From Mesorhizobium sp. ES1-4 (GTDB lineage Bacteria > Pseudomonadota > Alphaproteobacteria > Rhizobiales > Rhizobiaceae), in assembly GCF_020164745.1 (NCBI RefSeq), contig NZ_JAIUGV010000013.1, positions 62,001 to 126,000 of the forward strand: a stretch of DNA of 64,000 nt, read 5' to 3'. The notes under the pieces were generated by a model. That model was not told the DNA's origin. It made no database searches and worked only from the letters and a program-made list of their open reading frames with translations. The translations under genes and the position numbers were made by a program. Below, piece after piece: positions 1 to 8,819 of the stretch; the first letter of the stretch is position 1; each line of letters starts with the position of its first letter.

Positions 1-201
1 GCCCCGTTGGGCGTTGGGGCGATAGCCAAATTACTTCTGCAGCTTTTCTCAGCGGATCGCTCACCCTCAGCTGATTTTCGTACCCCATTCTGGCACATCT
101 CGGGCCTGGAACGGATGCCTTCCACTGCTACATTCGCTCGTTTCAATTGATGATAGAATTGATCGGCACACAACGCGATGTCATCGCTGAGAGCATAGGT
201 T

Positions 202-699
202 ATGAAGTCGAAACCCGATCCCGTGCAACTCGACAGTTGGGACCTGCGGATCCTCTCCGAAATTCAGGCAGACGGTCGGATTTCAAAAAGTGAGCTTGCA
301 AAACGAGTTCATCTTTCGGCGTCCGCCTGTTCGGAGCGGCTCCGAGCACTCAAGGCCGCGGGGATTATTGAGGGATTTTATGCGCGGCTGAGTCCTGCCC
401 TCATCGGCGGCATGATCTTTGTGATGGTGGAGGTCGTGCTGGATCGTCATCGTCTTGAGGACCAACGACACTTCGAAACTGCTATCCAAGACATTCCGGA
501 AATCCTGGACTGCTGGGCAATTGGGGGGCGCGTGGATTATCTGATGCGGGTCGCATCTCGTTCTATGGCCGCCTATCAGGATTTCATGGAGGGACTGCTG
601 CAGGCAGGCTTGGGGATTGATCAATACTATAGCCTTGTCGTCACGAAACCAGTGAAGTCCAATTCACCGATACCTTTGTCCGCCCTGAGGCAACGGTAA
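202..699 (+). CDS. Lrp/AsnC family transcriptional regulator
   Basis: A 165-residue protein of usual Lrp/AsnC length. Residues about 9-60 form the N-terminal helix-turn-helix (LDSWDLRILSEIQADGR, then SKSELAKRVHLSASACSERL). The rest fits the C-terminal ligand-sensing (RAM) domain, including the GRVDYLMRV strand. Lrp-type proteins bind DNA as octamers and usually respond to amino acids, often controlling a neighbouring amino-acid gene. Here an aminotransferase relic follows directly and an intact class III aminotransferase lies at 4573-5979, so amino-acid-responsive control of the aminotransferase is a reasonable inference. The ligand cannot be told from sequence. Confidence 0.9.
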   Translation: MKSKPDPVQLDSWDLRILSEIQADGRISKSELAKRVHLSASACSERLRALKAAGIIEGFYARLSPALIGGMIFVMVEVVLDRHRLEDQRHFETAIQDIPEILDCWAIGGRVDYLMRVASRSMAAYQDFMEGLLQAGLGIDQYYSLVVTKPVKSNSPIPLSALRQR

Positions 700-790
700 C
701 CCAAAAGCTAAGTTTCAACGGCGTTTGGCACGGATCCCGTAGATTCGTCGGCAAAAGGCACCCATTCCGACGAAACTCAAGGGACATTTG

Positions 791-806
791 CGGTATACTA
801 ATTGCT
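791..806 (+). promoter_or_regulatory. sigma-54 type promoter, relic copy
   Basis: The site reads CGGTATA-CTAA-TTGCT and keeps the GG-N10-GC spacing of -24/-12 promoters. It lies in a segment (about 765-1060) that repeats the upstream region and 5' end of the aminotransferase at 4573. No NifA upstream site (TGT-N10-ACA) was found near it. Because the gene behind it is broken, it is probably a duplicated, now useless promoter. Confidence 0.4.
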
Positions 807-824
807 GGAAAAAGGTGGCCGAGC

Positions 825-1060
825 GCTATCCGCCAGTTGATCGCGAGCAAGGACGATGCGCTTGAGCAATCTGGAACCGATCTATTCCAGGAGAGGATCG
901 AAGCAGCCATCGGACGCACTTGCCCAGCACGGTTACGGCGAGAAGCCAAACCGGATCGTGCCTGGTTGAGGAGGCGTCCATATCTAAGATGCGAAGTGCC
1001 GAAAAATGCCTCTACCGCTACTTCAAGGGGGGAACTTTCGCCCTGGATTGGCGATCAGTG
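825..1060 (+). pseudogene. 5' relic of class III aminotransferase
   Basis: The DNA is a diverged, frameshifted copy of the start of the aminotransferase at 4573. Shared stretches include the upstream GAAACTCAAGGGAC element, the ATGCGCTTGAGCAATCTGG start region, and later AAGGCGTCTATATCT-like sequence. No reading frame stays open across it, and similarity fades after about 1060. The rest of the gap up to 1496 shows no recognisable gene. Confidence 0.65.
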
Positions 1061-1496
1061 GCGATTGAGCTTAGTCGCGGTCAGCGCATCCGTGTAGGGG
1101 GCGAAATCTACAGCGAGGGTTTGGCAAGCCGACGGGTAGCGGGAGTGCAAGCTGGCCCGCTCGGCCTTGGCGACCAACCCGGCCCTCGACGCCTGCGGAC
1201 ATTCGGAGATCGCGTTTTTACGTCCTAAGTTCGTTGCTGTTCGAGATTAGGAGATCGTCTGTCCTGTTTGACATTGCTGGTCTCCGCAGCCTTCTAAGCG
1301 AGGAGCATGGCTGTGCCGGGATCGCGTAGGTGGGTGACAAGGCCGGTCACTCCTGCCACCCGACGTGGTCTTTGAGAAGGTGGAGGTTGCGCTACCGGCT
1401 GGAGAGCATGGTGCCAGTTTTCACAAGACAAGGGTCGCTTAATCGAATGGGCGTCAAGTTCATAGATTGCGAACAGATCATGGGGGGATTTGAATA

Positions 1497-2084
1497 GTGC
1501 TACTGACCGAGGCAGAGCTGAAAAGAGTTGCGAATGCCAGTCGAGGACATAGAGCCGCATCGATCGTTCTAAAGGAAGAGACGGCCGCAGCTACAGCCAG
1601 ATCGTCATTCGACGTTTTTCTGTCACATTCTTTCAAGGACGCAGAGATCGTTCTCGGTGTGAAGCGAATTTTCGAGGAGCTTGGGTTCACTGCTTACGTA
1701 GATTGGGTCGAAGATTCACAACTGGACCGCACAAAAGTCTCCTCGGCCACCGCCGAGTTGCTGCGGACCCGTATGAGGCAGTCAAAGACGCTAATCTATG
1801 TGCATTCAAACAATTCTCCAGGATCCAGATGGATGCCTTGGGAGCTTGGCTTTTTCGATGGGTTTCGGACCGCGGTAGCGGTTCTGCCCGTGGCAAAAAA
1901 TTCTTCGGAAACATTCTCCGGGCAAGAATTTTTGGGCCTATACCCTTACATTGATGGGACAGGACCTGCATTCCTGTTTATGAACAGAGGGACCGCGCCT
2001 CGCTCAAGAATAGGCTCTGTAAGCTCGACTGCTAACCTCACGTTTGCCAAATCCTGGCTTAAAGAATTTACCGCCACAAAATAG
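1497..2084 (+). CDS. TIR domain protein, first gene of a putative defence cassette
   Basis: A 195-residue protein starting at GTG, with a G-rich ribosome-binding site (GGGGGG) about 10 bases upstream. Residues about 37-121 form a TIR domain: the FDVFLSHSFKDAE first strand, and WMPWELGFFDG with Glu116 in the position of the catalytic glutamate of NAD-cleaving TIR domains. The first 35 residues look like a non-conserved lead-in. The next gene begins 17 bases after the stop. TIR domains in bacteria commonly hydrolyse or cyclise NAD+ as the signal-producing or killing step of antiphage systems such as Thoeris. That role is inferred here from family and from the two neighbours. Confidence 0.8.
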   Translation: MLLTEAELKRVANASRGHRAASIVLKEETAAATARSSFDVFLSHSFKDAEIVLGVKRIFEELGFTAYVDWVEDSQLDRTKVSSATAELLRTRMRQSKTLIYVHSNNSPGSRWMPWELGFFDGFRTAVAVLPVAKNSSETFSGQEFLGLYPYIDGTGPAFLFMNRGTAPRSRIGSVSSTANLTFAKSWLKEFTATK

Positions 2085-2101
2085 ACTGGTGTGCTTCAAA
2101 A

Positions 2102-2962
2102 ATGAAATATCCTGGACTCTATAATAGCGCCGACGTGGCATCCAACGAGCAGCAGGCGACGTTTCTGCGCCTGATCCGGGCAGAGTACGTTCTTCTTTTT
2201 TTAGCGTCGGTGCTCTCTTTGGACTTGTCGCCATCAAAAGCCTATTTCGGTGTCTATGCTGCGGTATTTCTTTGCTCAATGGGAGTCCTCATTTTCCGGT
2301 CGGTCACAAAGCCCGAGCAGGTCTGGTATCAGGCTCGAGCTCTGGCAGAGTCGGTGAAGACATTGACTTGGCGCTTCGCGATGCGAGCACAGCCGTTCGA
2401 TGACGCGCGCGCCGCTGACGCCAGAGCTGATTTTCGAAAGCTCATGGAAGGTATCCTTGATAGCAATCGTCACCTTGGTAGCGCGTTGAGCGGCACCGAT
2501 TCAGCATCCCCCCAAACAACCGACCAGATGATGTCGATAAGGGACTCCCCGCTAAAAGAAAGAAAAGACCTATATCTGCAGAGACGAATCTGCGACCAAC
2601 GGAAGTGGTACGAGAAGAAGGCGCGCTCGAACAAGAGGTCCGCGAAAGTCTGGATGGGCCTTGGTATTTTTGCATACGCTCTGGGATTCTCGTTCATCGT
2701 AGTACGCATCGCTGACCCCGCGATGCCAGGCTGGCCGACCGAGCCGCTAATTGTCATCGCCGCCTCCCTTATTGGGTGGACCCAGATCAAGAAATTTAAC
2801 GAATTGGCATCGGCTTACACGTTGACAGCTCACGAGATCGGCTTGACTGCCGACCTTATTACGGACGCCAACTCGGATGAGGCATTCTCCGCCGCGGTGA
2901 ACGAAGCCGAACTGGCTTTCTCACGGGAGCACACCCAGTGGGTTGCTCGTCAAAACAACTAA
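2102..2962 (+). CDS. SLATT/DUF4231-like membrane protein, putative effector
   Basis: A 286-residue protein with two hydrophobic hairpins: residues about 28-65 (VLLFLASVLSL... and AAVFLCSMGVLIF) and about 182-230 (MGLGIFAYALGFSFIVV... and LIVIAASLIGW). Charged helical stretches between and after them include ERKDLYLQRRICDQRKWYEKKA. This matches the architecture of SLATT / DUF4231 proteins, 2-TM modules predicted to act as membrane-damaging effectors in nucleotide-signalled defence systems. It sits between two TIR-type genes, 17 bases after one and 9 before the next, so the three almost certainly share a transcript. The assignment is from pattern, not alignment. Confidence 0.65.
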   Translation: MKYPGLYNSADVASNEQQATFLRLIRAEYVLLFLASVLSLDLSPSKAYFGVYAAVFLCSMGVLIFRSVTKPEQVWYQARALAESVKTLTWRFAMRAQPFDDARAADARADFRKLMEGILDSNRHLGSALSGTDSASPQTTDQMMSIRDSPLKERKDLYLQRRICDQRKWYEKKARSNKRSAKVWMGLGIFAYALGFSFIVVRIADPAMPGWPTEPLIVIAASLIGWTQIKKFNELASAYTLTAHEIGLTADLITDANSDEAFSAAVNEAELAFSREHTQWVARQNN

Positions 2963-2971
2963 GAGACAACA

Positions 2972-3478
2972 ATGGCATACAGCGATCCGACCTATGTAAT
3001 ATTTGACGGCGATGAAGACGCTTGGGCATACCGCTTTATGAAAGGGTGGAACGCCAGCGAGAATGTGAGTTTTGAATTCGCGAACGCTCACGATCTGGAC
3101 AATATGACGAGCCGAGCACAGGACGAAGATTATGTTAAACGCAATCTTCGCAACAGAATGAATGGATCGAGCCAGGTACTTGTCCTGATCGGTGAGAAGA
3201 CGAAAAACCTTTTTCGCTTCGTGCGCTGGGAAATGGAATTGGCTCTTGATCTAGGTCTGCCGATAATCGCAGCAAACCTTAACGGCTCGCGGCAACAAGA
3301 TGTGAGCTGTCCGCCTATCATCAGGGACAAATGTGTTGTGCACGTGCCGTTCAAGATGAAGGCCATCAAGCACGCGCTAGCCAATTGGCCGAGCGAATTT
3401 CATCGGCTTTCAAACGCTCAGCGTGGCGATGGCGCCAGGAGCTATGGCGAAAGCACCTATCGCGATCTCGGCTTATAA
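2972..3478 (+). CDS. TIR-like (MTH538/ThsB-type) domain protein
   Basis: A 168-residue protein. TYVIFDGDEDAWAYRFMKGW opens a flavodoxin-like fold, SSQVLVLIGEKTKNL forms the central strand, and FVRWEMELALDLGLPIIA carries the conserved Trp86-Glu87 of the MTH538 TIR-like family. ThsB of Thoeris defence belongs to this family and makes an ADP-ribose-derived messenger after phage infection. It follows the SLATT-like gene by nine bases. The combination suggests that one TIR protein senses or signals and the membrane protein executes, but this exact gene order is not one I can name. Confidence 0.72.
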   Translation: MAYSDPTYVIFDGDEDAWAYRFMKGWNASENVSFEFANAHDLDNMTSRAQDEDYVKRNLRNRMNGSSQVLVLIGEKTKNLFRFVRWEMELALDLGLPIIAANLNGSRQQDVSCPPIIRDKCVVHVPFKMKAIKHALANWPSEFHRLSNAQRGDGARSYGESTYRDLGL

Positions 3479-3869
3479 TCGCCACCTAAAAGCACTTAGC
3501 CGCCCAAACATCCTCGCCATCCGCTGGCGGCGACTAGCCTTAGCAACGTCCGCCAGCGTGTTCCGAGCTTGCCGAGCGATGATAAGAAGAGCACGACGTC
3601 CGATTTGCTGAGTTTGGCTGAAAGCTGCAGGTCATGTGCAACCTATTAGAGGAGCCCCGCTCGAAGCGTCGGATCGTCAGACAAGATCATGTCGCGCGAG
3701 GGCGCTGGTTTCGCGAGGAAAAGGAGCGGCTGTTCGATGTTTGAGGCTTGATCCAGCGTTTCGAGACTGCACGAGCGGCCAGCATTGATGGAGGCAGCTT
3801 TTCAGGCCGCGCAATTCTGTCGGCTCGCCCCCTCCTGCGAGCCGCAGCTCGGCTCGCCCTGCGCAGCAA

Positions 3870-4420
3870 CCACGAATTTGCGATCGCAAGAAAGGCAACA
3901 CGCTGACGATAGAACTTGGCGGCGCTGGTCGGCTGCGAATCAAGATGTCAATGGCAAGGAGCTCTCGCCGCGCGTCTTTGCCGGGCCGAACCTTCTGGCT
4001 ATGCTCCTTCGAGAAGTCTGCCGAGCACCAGCCGCCGCACCGCCAAAGCTATCAATATGCGCGAGGGCACGACCTCAGCCTCTCAGCGCTGGCCAACCAG
4101 GTTGGAGCCTGTGCCGCGGCACGGAACCCGCTGCCTGCTGATCGAGGCGAATGTGCTTTGCCCCTGATCACCTCATTACCACCCTTGGGAAGGGCAAGAC
4201 CGATCCGGACCGTCAGAATGTAAGGGATGACCGGCAGTTCGGCGGAACATGGCCGCCGGCGCTCTATCGTGCCTCGCGCGGCCGGCGGGAACAGCGTCCC
4301 GAGCGCTATTCATCCGTCAATATCGCCCGCTAATCGGGCACTATGCTGGGCGCATGCGCGTCGTAAGCTGTTCGTGTTTGCAGGACGCGCCCCCGACCCT
4401 CGGCTAAGGCGAAGGTGACG
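3870..4420 (+). pseudogene. IS66 family transposase (TnpC) relic
   Basis: Short stretches in different frames match the middle of IS66 TnpC: YAR..HDLSLSALANQVGAC near 4060, LGKGKTDPDRQNVRDDRQFGG near 4180, RASRGRREQRPERY near 4290 and LCWAHARRKLF near 4340. The frame changes several times and both ends are missing, so it is dead. The stretch 3479-3870 before it holds nothing I recognise. It may have removed upstream control sequences of the aminotransferase that follows. Confidence 0.7.
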
Positions 4421-4504
4421 CCTTAGTTTTCACGGCAATTCGGGCCGATCCCGCGAATTTCACGGCGAATAACCTGCATTCCCGAGAAACTCAAGGGACG
4501 TTTC

Positions 4505-4520
4505 CGGTATGCTATTTGCT
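4505..4520 (+). promoter_or_regulatory. sigma-54 type -24/-12 promoter of the aminotransferase
   Basis: CGGTATG-CTAT-TTGCT matches the TGGCACG-N4-TTGCW consensus with the invariant GG and GC ten bases apart. It lies 52 bases before the chosen ATG at 4573, and the same element is conserved in the duplicated copy at 791-806. I found no TGT-N10-ACA NifA site within 200 bases upstream, where an IS66 relic now lies, so the activator is unknown. Confidence 0.5.
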
Positions 4521-4572
4521 AAACAGGTGGCTGGCCGAGTGCCCTCCGCCAATTTATCGCGAGGAGAGGGAC

Positions 4573-5979
4573 ATGCGCTTGAGCAATCTGGGAACCGAGC
4601 AACTCCGGGAGAAGGATAGAAGCTTCGTCTTCCATCCTTCTACGCATCTGGCCAAGCACAGCCGAGGCGAAACGCCAAATAGGATTATGGCCGGTGCGGA
4701 AGGCGTCTATATCTGGGACACCGAAGGCCGAAGGAGCCTCGACGGTTTCGGAGGACTCTACTGCGTCAACATGGGATATGGATGCACGGAGATCGCCGAG
4801 GCCATTGCCAGGCAAGCACACGAATTGCCGTTCGCGCACGTCTATGCCAGCCAAGGTACGGAGCCGGTCGCCCTGTTGGCAGAGGCCGTGGTCGAGTATT
4901 TCGGTCAGAACATGCGAAGGGTCTATTTCGGCCTCTCCGGTTCCGATGCCAACGAAACCAACATCAAGCTGGTCTGGTACTATAATAACATTCTTGGCCG
5001 GCCCGAAAAGAAAAAGATCATCTCGCGAAATCGCGGCTATCACGGGTCTGGATTGGTCACGGGTAGCCTAACTGGCCTTCCCTTCTTTCACAATTTCTTC
5101 GACCTGCCTCTGGATTTGGTGCGCCATACAACCACGCCGCACTATTACCGCCAGGCGCGTGTCGAGGAGAGCGAGGAAGCGTTCTCCCGGCGCTGTGCCG
5201 ATGAGCTTGAAGCCTTGATCCTGGCCGAAGGACCGGAAACGGTTGCAGCTTTTATCGGAGAGCCGGTACTTGGGACAGGAGGTATTGTGCCGCCCCCCAA
5301 AGGGTACTGGACGTCCATTCAAGCGGTGCTCGACAAATACGATATCCTTCTAATCGCGGATGAAGTGGTCTGTGGCTTCGCGCGAACCGGCGAGAAGTTC
5401 GGTTCCCACCTGTATAACATGCGTCCGGATTTCGTGACCATCGCAAAGGGTTTGAGTTCCGCCTACCTCCCCATCTCCGGGTCAATCATTGGCGACCGTG
5501 TCTGGTCGGTTTTGGAACAAGGAACTGAGAAGCACGGCGCACTCGGCCACGGCTGGACATATTCGGGGCACACGCTTTGTGCCGCAGCCGCGCTCGCCAA
5601 TATTCGACTGCTTAAAGAAAAAAATATTCTGGAGCATGTCCGCGATGTTGGACCGTATTGGCAAGACCGGATGAAGGCCGAGCTGGCGGGACATCCCATC
5701 GTTGGTGAAGTTCGCGGAGTGGGTATCCTGTCGGCCGTAGAGATGATGCGGGACCCAAAACAAAGGATACCATTCGAACCCGACCTTCAGGTCGGGGTGC
5801 GCACTGCAGCTGCTCTGTTTGAGAATGGTGTCATCGGACGGGCCATGCCGCATGGCGACATCCTCGGTTATGCCCCCCCCCTGATCATTACCCGAAAAGA
5901 GATCGACATCATTGTCGACGCGACGGTAAAGTCGGTCGATACCACCTATCGCGCGCTGAAGGCCGAGGGTGCCGTATGA
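4573..5979 (+). CDS. class III (PLP-dependent) aminotransferase
   Basis: A 468-residue enzyme of the omega-aminotransferase group. PLP-binding features are visible: the GSDANETNIKLVWYYNN segment, the Asp of ADEVVCGFARTG (about residue 263) that contacts the pyridine nitrogen, and the Schiff-base lysine in TIAKGLSSAYLP (about residue 292). The ATG at 4573 is preferred over an upstream TTG because GAGGAGAGG sits just ahead of it and the TTG lies inside the -12 promoter element. It probably moves the amino group from an omega-amino acid or diamine to an oxo-acid; the substrate cannot be fixed. A terminator-like hairpin follows about 190 bases downstream. Confidence 0.88.
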   Translation: MRLSNLGTEQLREKDRSFVFHPSTHLAKHSRGETPNRIMAGAEGVYIWDTEGRRSLDGFGGLYCVNMGYGCTEIAEAIARQAHELPFAHVYASQGTEPVALLAEAVVEYFGQNMRRVYFGLSGSDANETNIKLVWYYNNILGRPEKKKIISRNRGYHGSGLVTGSLTGLPFFHNFFDLPLDLVRHTTTPHYYRQARVEESEEAFSRRCADELEALILAEGPETVAAFIGEPVLGTGGIVPPPKGYWTSIQAVLDKYDILLIADEVVCGFARTGEKFGSHLYNMRPDFVTIAKGLSSAYLPISGSIIGDRVWSVLEQGTEKHGALGHGWTYSGHTLCAAAALANIRLLKEKNILEHVRDVGPYWQDRMKAELAGHPIVGEVRGVGILSAVEMMRDPKQRIPFEPDLQVGVRTAAALFENGVIGRAMPHGDILGYAPPLIITRKEIDIIVDATVKSVDTTYRALKAEGAV

Positions 5980-6167
5980 TTTTGCGATCGCGAAGGAGCG
6001 AGTCCGGAGGCAGGCATGTCCCTGCGCGCTACTGCGCCGAGCAGACCCAAAACTGTTGAATTCCAGATATCTGATCTTGAGCATGCTCCGGGCTATTTCA
6101 GTCACGATTTGTAACCGAATCAGTTCTGCCGCCGCTGTCCTGTTGCCCAACGACCAGGACCTCTGTG

Positions 6168-6216
6168 CGGCGCGCCCTGCGGGTGTACCTCCCCGCCGGC
6201 AGGGCGCCCTTTTTGA
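6168..6216 (+). terminator. Rho-independent terminator after the aminotransferase
   Basis: A GC-rich imperfect hairpin (GGCGCGCCCTGCGGG pairing with CCCGCCGGCAGGGCGCC, with small bulges) is followed by a run of five T. It is in the right place to end the aminotransferase transcript. The DNA between it and 6850 has no gene; it holds only the dyad at 6272. Confidence 0.6.
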
Positions 6217-6271
6217 CCCACGTAATCAGTATCATTATGGCCCGTGCGGGATCGAGGGTCTGGTAAAGGTC

Positions 6272-6293
6272 ATCTGCACGTTCCGATGCAGAT
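6272..6293. promoter_or_regulatory. 22-bp dyad, possible LuxR-type box
   Basis: A perfect inverted repeat, ATCTGCA-N8-TGCAGAT. The TGCA core and dyad form recall tra/lux boxes bound by LuxR-type quorum-sensing regulators, and a LuxR-type gene starts about 560 bases downstream. The arms are further apart than in a classic 18-20 bp box, and no gene starts close to it, so this is a weak assignment. Confidence 0.3.
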
Positions 6294-6849
6294 TGAGCTT
6301 AGACGTGCCCTTTACATCATTGCAGCGGGCCATAATCATTGCGGTGAATTTTATCACGTCAGGTATATAGAAGGACGATACTCACACGCCACCCCGTTCA
6401 CAAGGAAAGGCATTTTAATATTGTTGAGACGATTTGCCTATCAAAGAAAAGAAAGCATCGCAACACTTCTTTGCGGATCACGGCGCCCCGGGTGGGGGAT
6501 GAGCGGCTATCCGAATTGTTATGCTAATGCCGACCCAAATTCCTGCAAAAGCTGGGGTCAATGATGGCTTTTGGTCAGCGCAGGATGATTTCTCCTGATT
6601 TGGTCGGTGCAGGGGCGGTCATGATTTAATGCATGGAGATTCTCTGATTGAGCTGTTGAGATCATGAGGCGTCTGCCAGACGCCCATCGGGTGAGCCCAG
6701 CATGATTGGGATGACCGACGAAGATCGAAAGTGTGGCAGCATTCTGGAGCCCGGTCAGCCCAGCGACGCCCGCGAATTCAATCACGTTTGTCGGGACATA
6801 CACGACGCAGCCGGAAGGCGTGCAGAAAGAGGAAGAATCGAGCGCGACG

Positions 6850-7587
6850 ATGACGAGGCACATGCCACTTGTTTTCGAGACATTCCTTGAAAGACTGTCA
6901 CAGAGTATCGATGAGGCAGATTTCCGGGATGCCATGGCTGAGGCGGCCGGACGACTTGACCTAATCTTCTTTGCCTACCTCTCCTTGCCAGCACGGCCTT
7001 CCGGCAAACCGAGGTTAATTTCAAACTATCCACCCCGCTGGACCAGACAGTATCTGGAAAATCAGTATGAGAAACTCGATCCTGTGGTCTTGCGTGCTCG
7101 AAATGGCGGCTGCCCGTTTCACTGGGGATCGAATTTGGGAGGCGATAAAATGTCGCCGGCTCAACAGCAGCTATTCGATGAGGCGGCTCAATTCAGCATC
7201 TGCTGCGGTTTGACGATCCCAATTGTCGATCTCCGCGGCCGCATCGCTGCGGTTACTTTTGCCGCCGATGAGCCTCGTCCAGTATTTCTTCGGGTCGCTG
7301 AGCGGTACGAACAAGCTCTTCAACTGATGGCGGCCTGCTTTCATCGTTGCGTTCGCCGCAAATTGCCGAGCGATCGAACAGTGGATGGGGTTTCGCTGAC
7401 ATCCCGCGAATATGAGTGCCTGAGGTGGGCAGCGCGGGGTAATTCAGCCTGGGTGACCGGCCGCATCTTGGGTATCAAGCCACGCACGATCGCTTTTCAT
7501 TTGGACAATGCCAAGAAGAAGCTAGGCGTGCGAACCCAAAATCAGGCTATAGCCCTTTTGGGGTCCGAAGGGTCCTCAATTGTCTGA
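6850..7587 (+). CDS. LuxR family quorum-sensing regulator (no luxI partner seen)
   Basis: About 245 residues from the ATG at 6850; an in-frame ATG at 6862 is also possible. The N-terminal half has the acyl-homoserine-lactone pocket pattern W..QYLENQYEKLDPVV..., then FHWG, holding the conserved Trp, Tyr and Asp. The C-terminal half is a LuxR helix-turn-helix (LTSREYECLRWAARGNSAWVTGRILGIKPRTIAFHL, then AKKKLGVRTQNQAIA). Such proteins bind a signal and activate transcription; TraR of Mesorhizobium symbiosis islands is of this type and turns on transfer. Homologues of its partners (QseM/QseC, FseA) occur in this window. No autoinducer synthase gene is visible, so it may be an orphan. Confidence 0.85.
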   Translation: MTRHMPLVFETFLERLSQSIDEADFRDAMAEAAGRLDLIFFAYLSLPARPSGKPRLISNYPPRWTRQYLENQYEKLDPVVLRARNGGCPFHWGSNLGGDKMSPAQQQLFDEAAQFSICCGLTIPIVDLRGRIAAVTFAADEPRPVFLRVAERYEQALQLMAACFHRCVRRKLPSDRTVDGVSLTSREYECLRWAARGNSAWVTGRILGIKPRTIAFHLDNAKKKLGVRTQNQAIALLGSEGSSIV

Positions 7588-7762
7588 GAAGCTTTTTGAT
7601 CCCCTTGTGCTCGGGCCATTCGATCGCGCGCTTTGTATCGAGCGTTGACTGGATGCCGAGATCTTCTGTTCCGCCGGCTCGGGCGATGCAGCCGTATTCT
7701 TCCAGTCCGCGCCGGTGATCATAGTCTATGGGTGCTCGAGCGGGTGTGTCGTCGCTGACGAG

Positions 7763-8719
7763 CTAGTTGTGGAGCCTCAACAGGTTGTCCTCGGTTAGAG
7801 CGAGGCGACTGATAGGTGTTTTGGACTTTAGGCTCCCGTGGGGACGGTGCCAATTGTATCTGTGCAGCCAGACCGGCAACTCTGCGGCGCGGTGATCTGA
7901 AGTCGGATAAGCGATGGCATAAGCCCATTCGCGCAGTGCTGTCTGGATGAAGCGCTCGGCCTTGCCATTGGTCTTGGGCGTATAGGGTCTTGTCGTGACG
8001 TGCTTGAGGCCGAGATCGCGGCAGGCCTTGGCGAAGGCCTTTGATCTGTAGCAGGAGCCGTTGTCGGTCATGACGCGGGCTATCGTGACGCCGAGGCTGG
8101 CGTAATAGGCCACCGCCGCCTTGAGGAAGGCGATGGCGCTTTCTTTTTTCTCGTCGGGCAGGATCTGCGAGAAGGCGATGCGGGAGGCGTCGTCGATGCA
8201 GACATGGACGAACTCCCAACTGCTGCCGCGCGAGCTGGCATTGCCGGTGCGCTTGCCGGTAATGCGATGACCGATGCGCTCGAAACGACCGAGCTTCTTG
8301 ATATCGATATGGATCATCTCGCCAGGATGCTCGCGCTCGTAGCGTCGGATCGGCTCGGCCGGTTCGATATCCCGCAACCGCGACAGTCCGGCACGCTTGA
8401 GAACCCGGCTAACGGTGGCGGGCGAGACGCCGACCTCATGGGCGATGTGCTTGCCGGTCCAACGTTGCCGCCGCAGCGCCATGATGCGCTCGGCGATCAA
8501 CGCAGCGGTGGCCTGCGGCATATTGGCGGGCCGCGAGGAACGGTCGATCATGCCGGCCCGCCCTTCGGACTTGTAGCGCTCGACCCAGCGCGCCACGATC
8601 TTGGCCGACACGCCGTAGACACGCGCCGCATGGGCTTTGGAGAAAGCGCCTTCTATCACCGACAGCGCCATCTCCTCTCGACGCAGCGGTGTGAGACGGG
8701 CATTCTTATGGATGTTCAT
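7763..8719 (-). CDS. IS481 family transposase
   Basis: About 318 residues from the ATG at 8719 (MNIHKNARLTPLRREEM), the usual start for this family. The N-terminal helix-turn-helix (FSKAHAARVYGVSAKIVARWVERY) recognises the ends. The rve integrase core has the DDE acids in HIDIKKL, MTDNGSCYRS and GKAERFIQ. The frame is intact. Its TAG stop lies in the duplicated CTAG target sequence rather than inside the element. Confidence 0.93.
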   Translation of the reverse strand: MNIHKNARLTPLRREEMALSVIEGAFSKAHAARVYGVSAKIVARWVERYKSEGRAGMIDRSSRPANMPQATAALIAERIMALRRQRWTGKHIAHEVGVSPATVSRVLKRAGLSRLRDIEPAEPIRRYEREHPGEMIHIDIKKLGRFERIGHRITGKRTGNASSRGSSWEFVHVCIDDASRIAFSQILPDEKKESAIAFLKAAVAYYASLGVTIARVMTDNGSCYRSKAFAKACRDLGLKHVTTRPYTPKTNGKAERFIQTALREWAYAIAYPTSDHRAAELPVWLHRYNWHRPHGSLKSKTPISRLALTEDNLLRLHN

Positions 8720-8801
8720 TCGGACCCTCCGGTGAGTGCTGAAGCTTGGTAACTCCAGTCTCCCCGGTCCGGTCCGAATGGACAACCTCCCGAAAGCTCA
8801 C
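7767..8801 (-). mobile_element. complete IS481 family insertion sequence
   Basis: The element is 1,035 bp and bounded by related inverted ends (TTGTGGAGCCTCAACAGGTTGTCC on the left; TGTGAGCTTTCGGGAGGTTGTCC read inward from the right, sharing AGGTTGTCC). It is flanked by a 6-bp direct repeat, AGCTAG (7761-7766 and 8802-8807). IS481 elements are known to insert at NCTAGN and duplicate six bases, so these boundaries fit well. It looks recent and intact. Confidence 0.85.
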
Positions 8802-8819
8802 AGCTAGTCGTGCGGTTAT

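Noticed and set aside
745..770. TGGCACG at about 746 as a sigma-54 promoter
   Set aside because: No TTGC-like -12 element at the required spacing.
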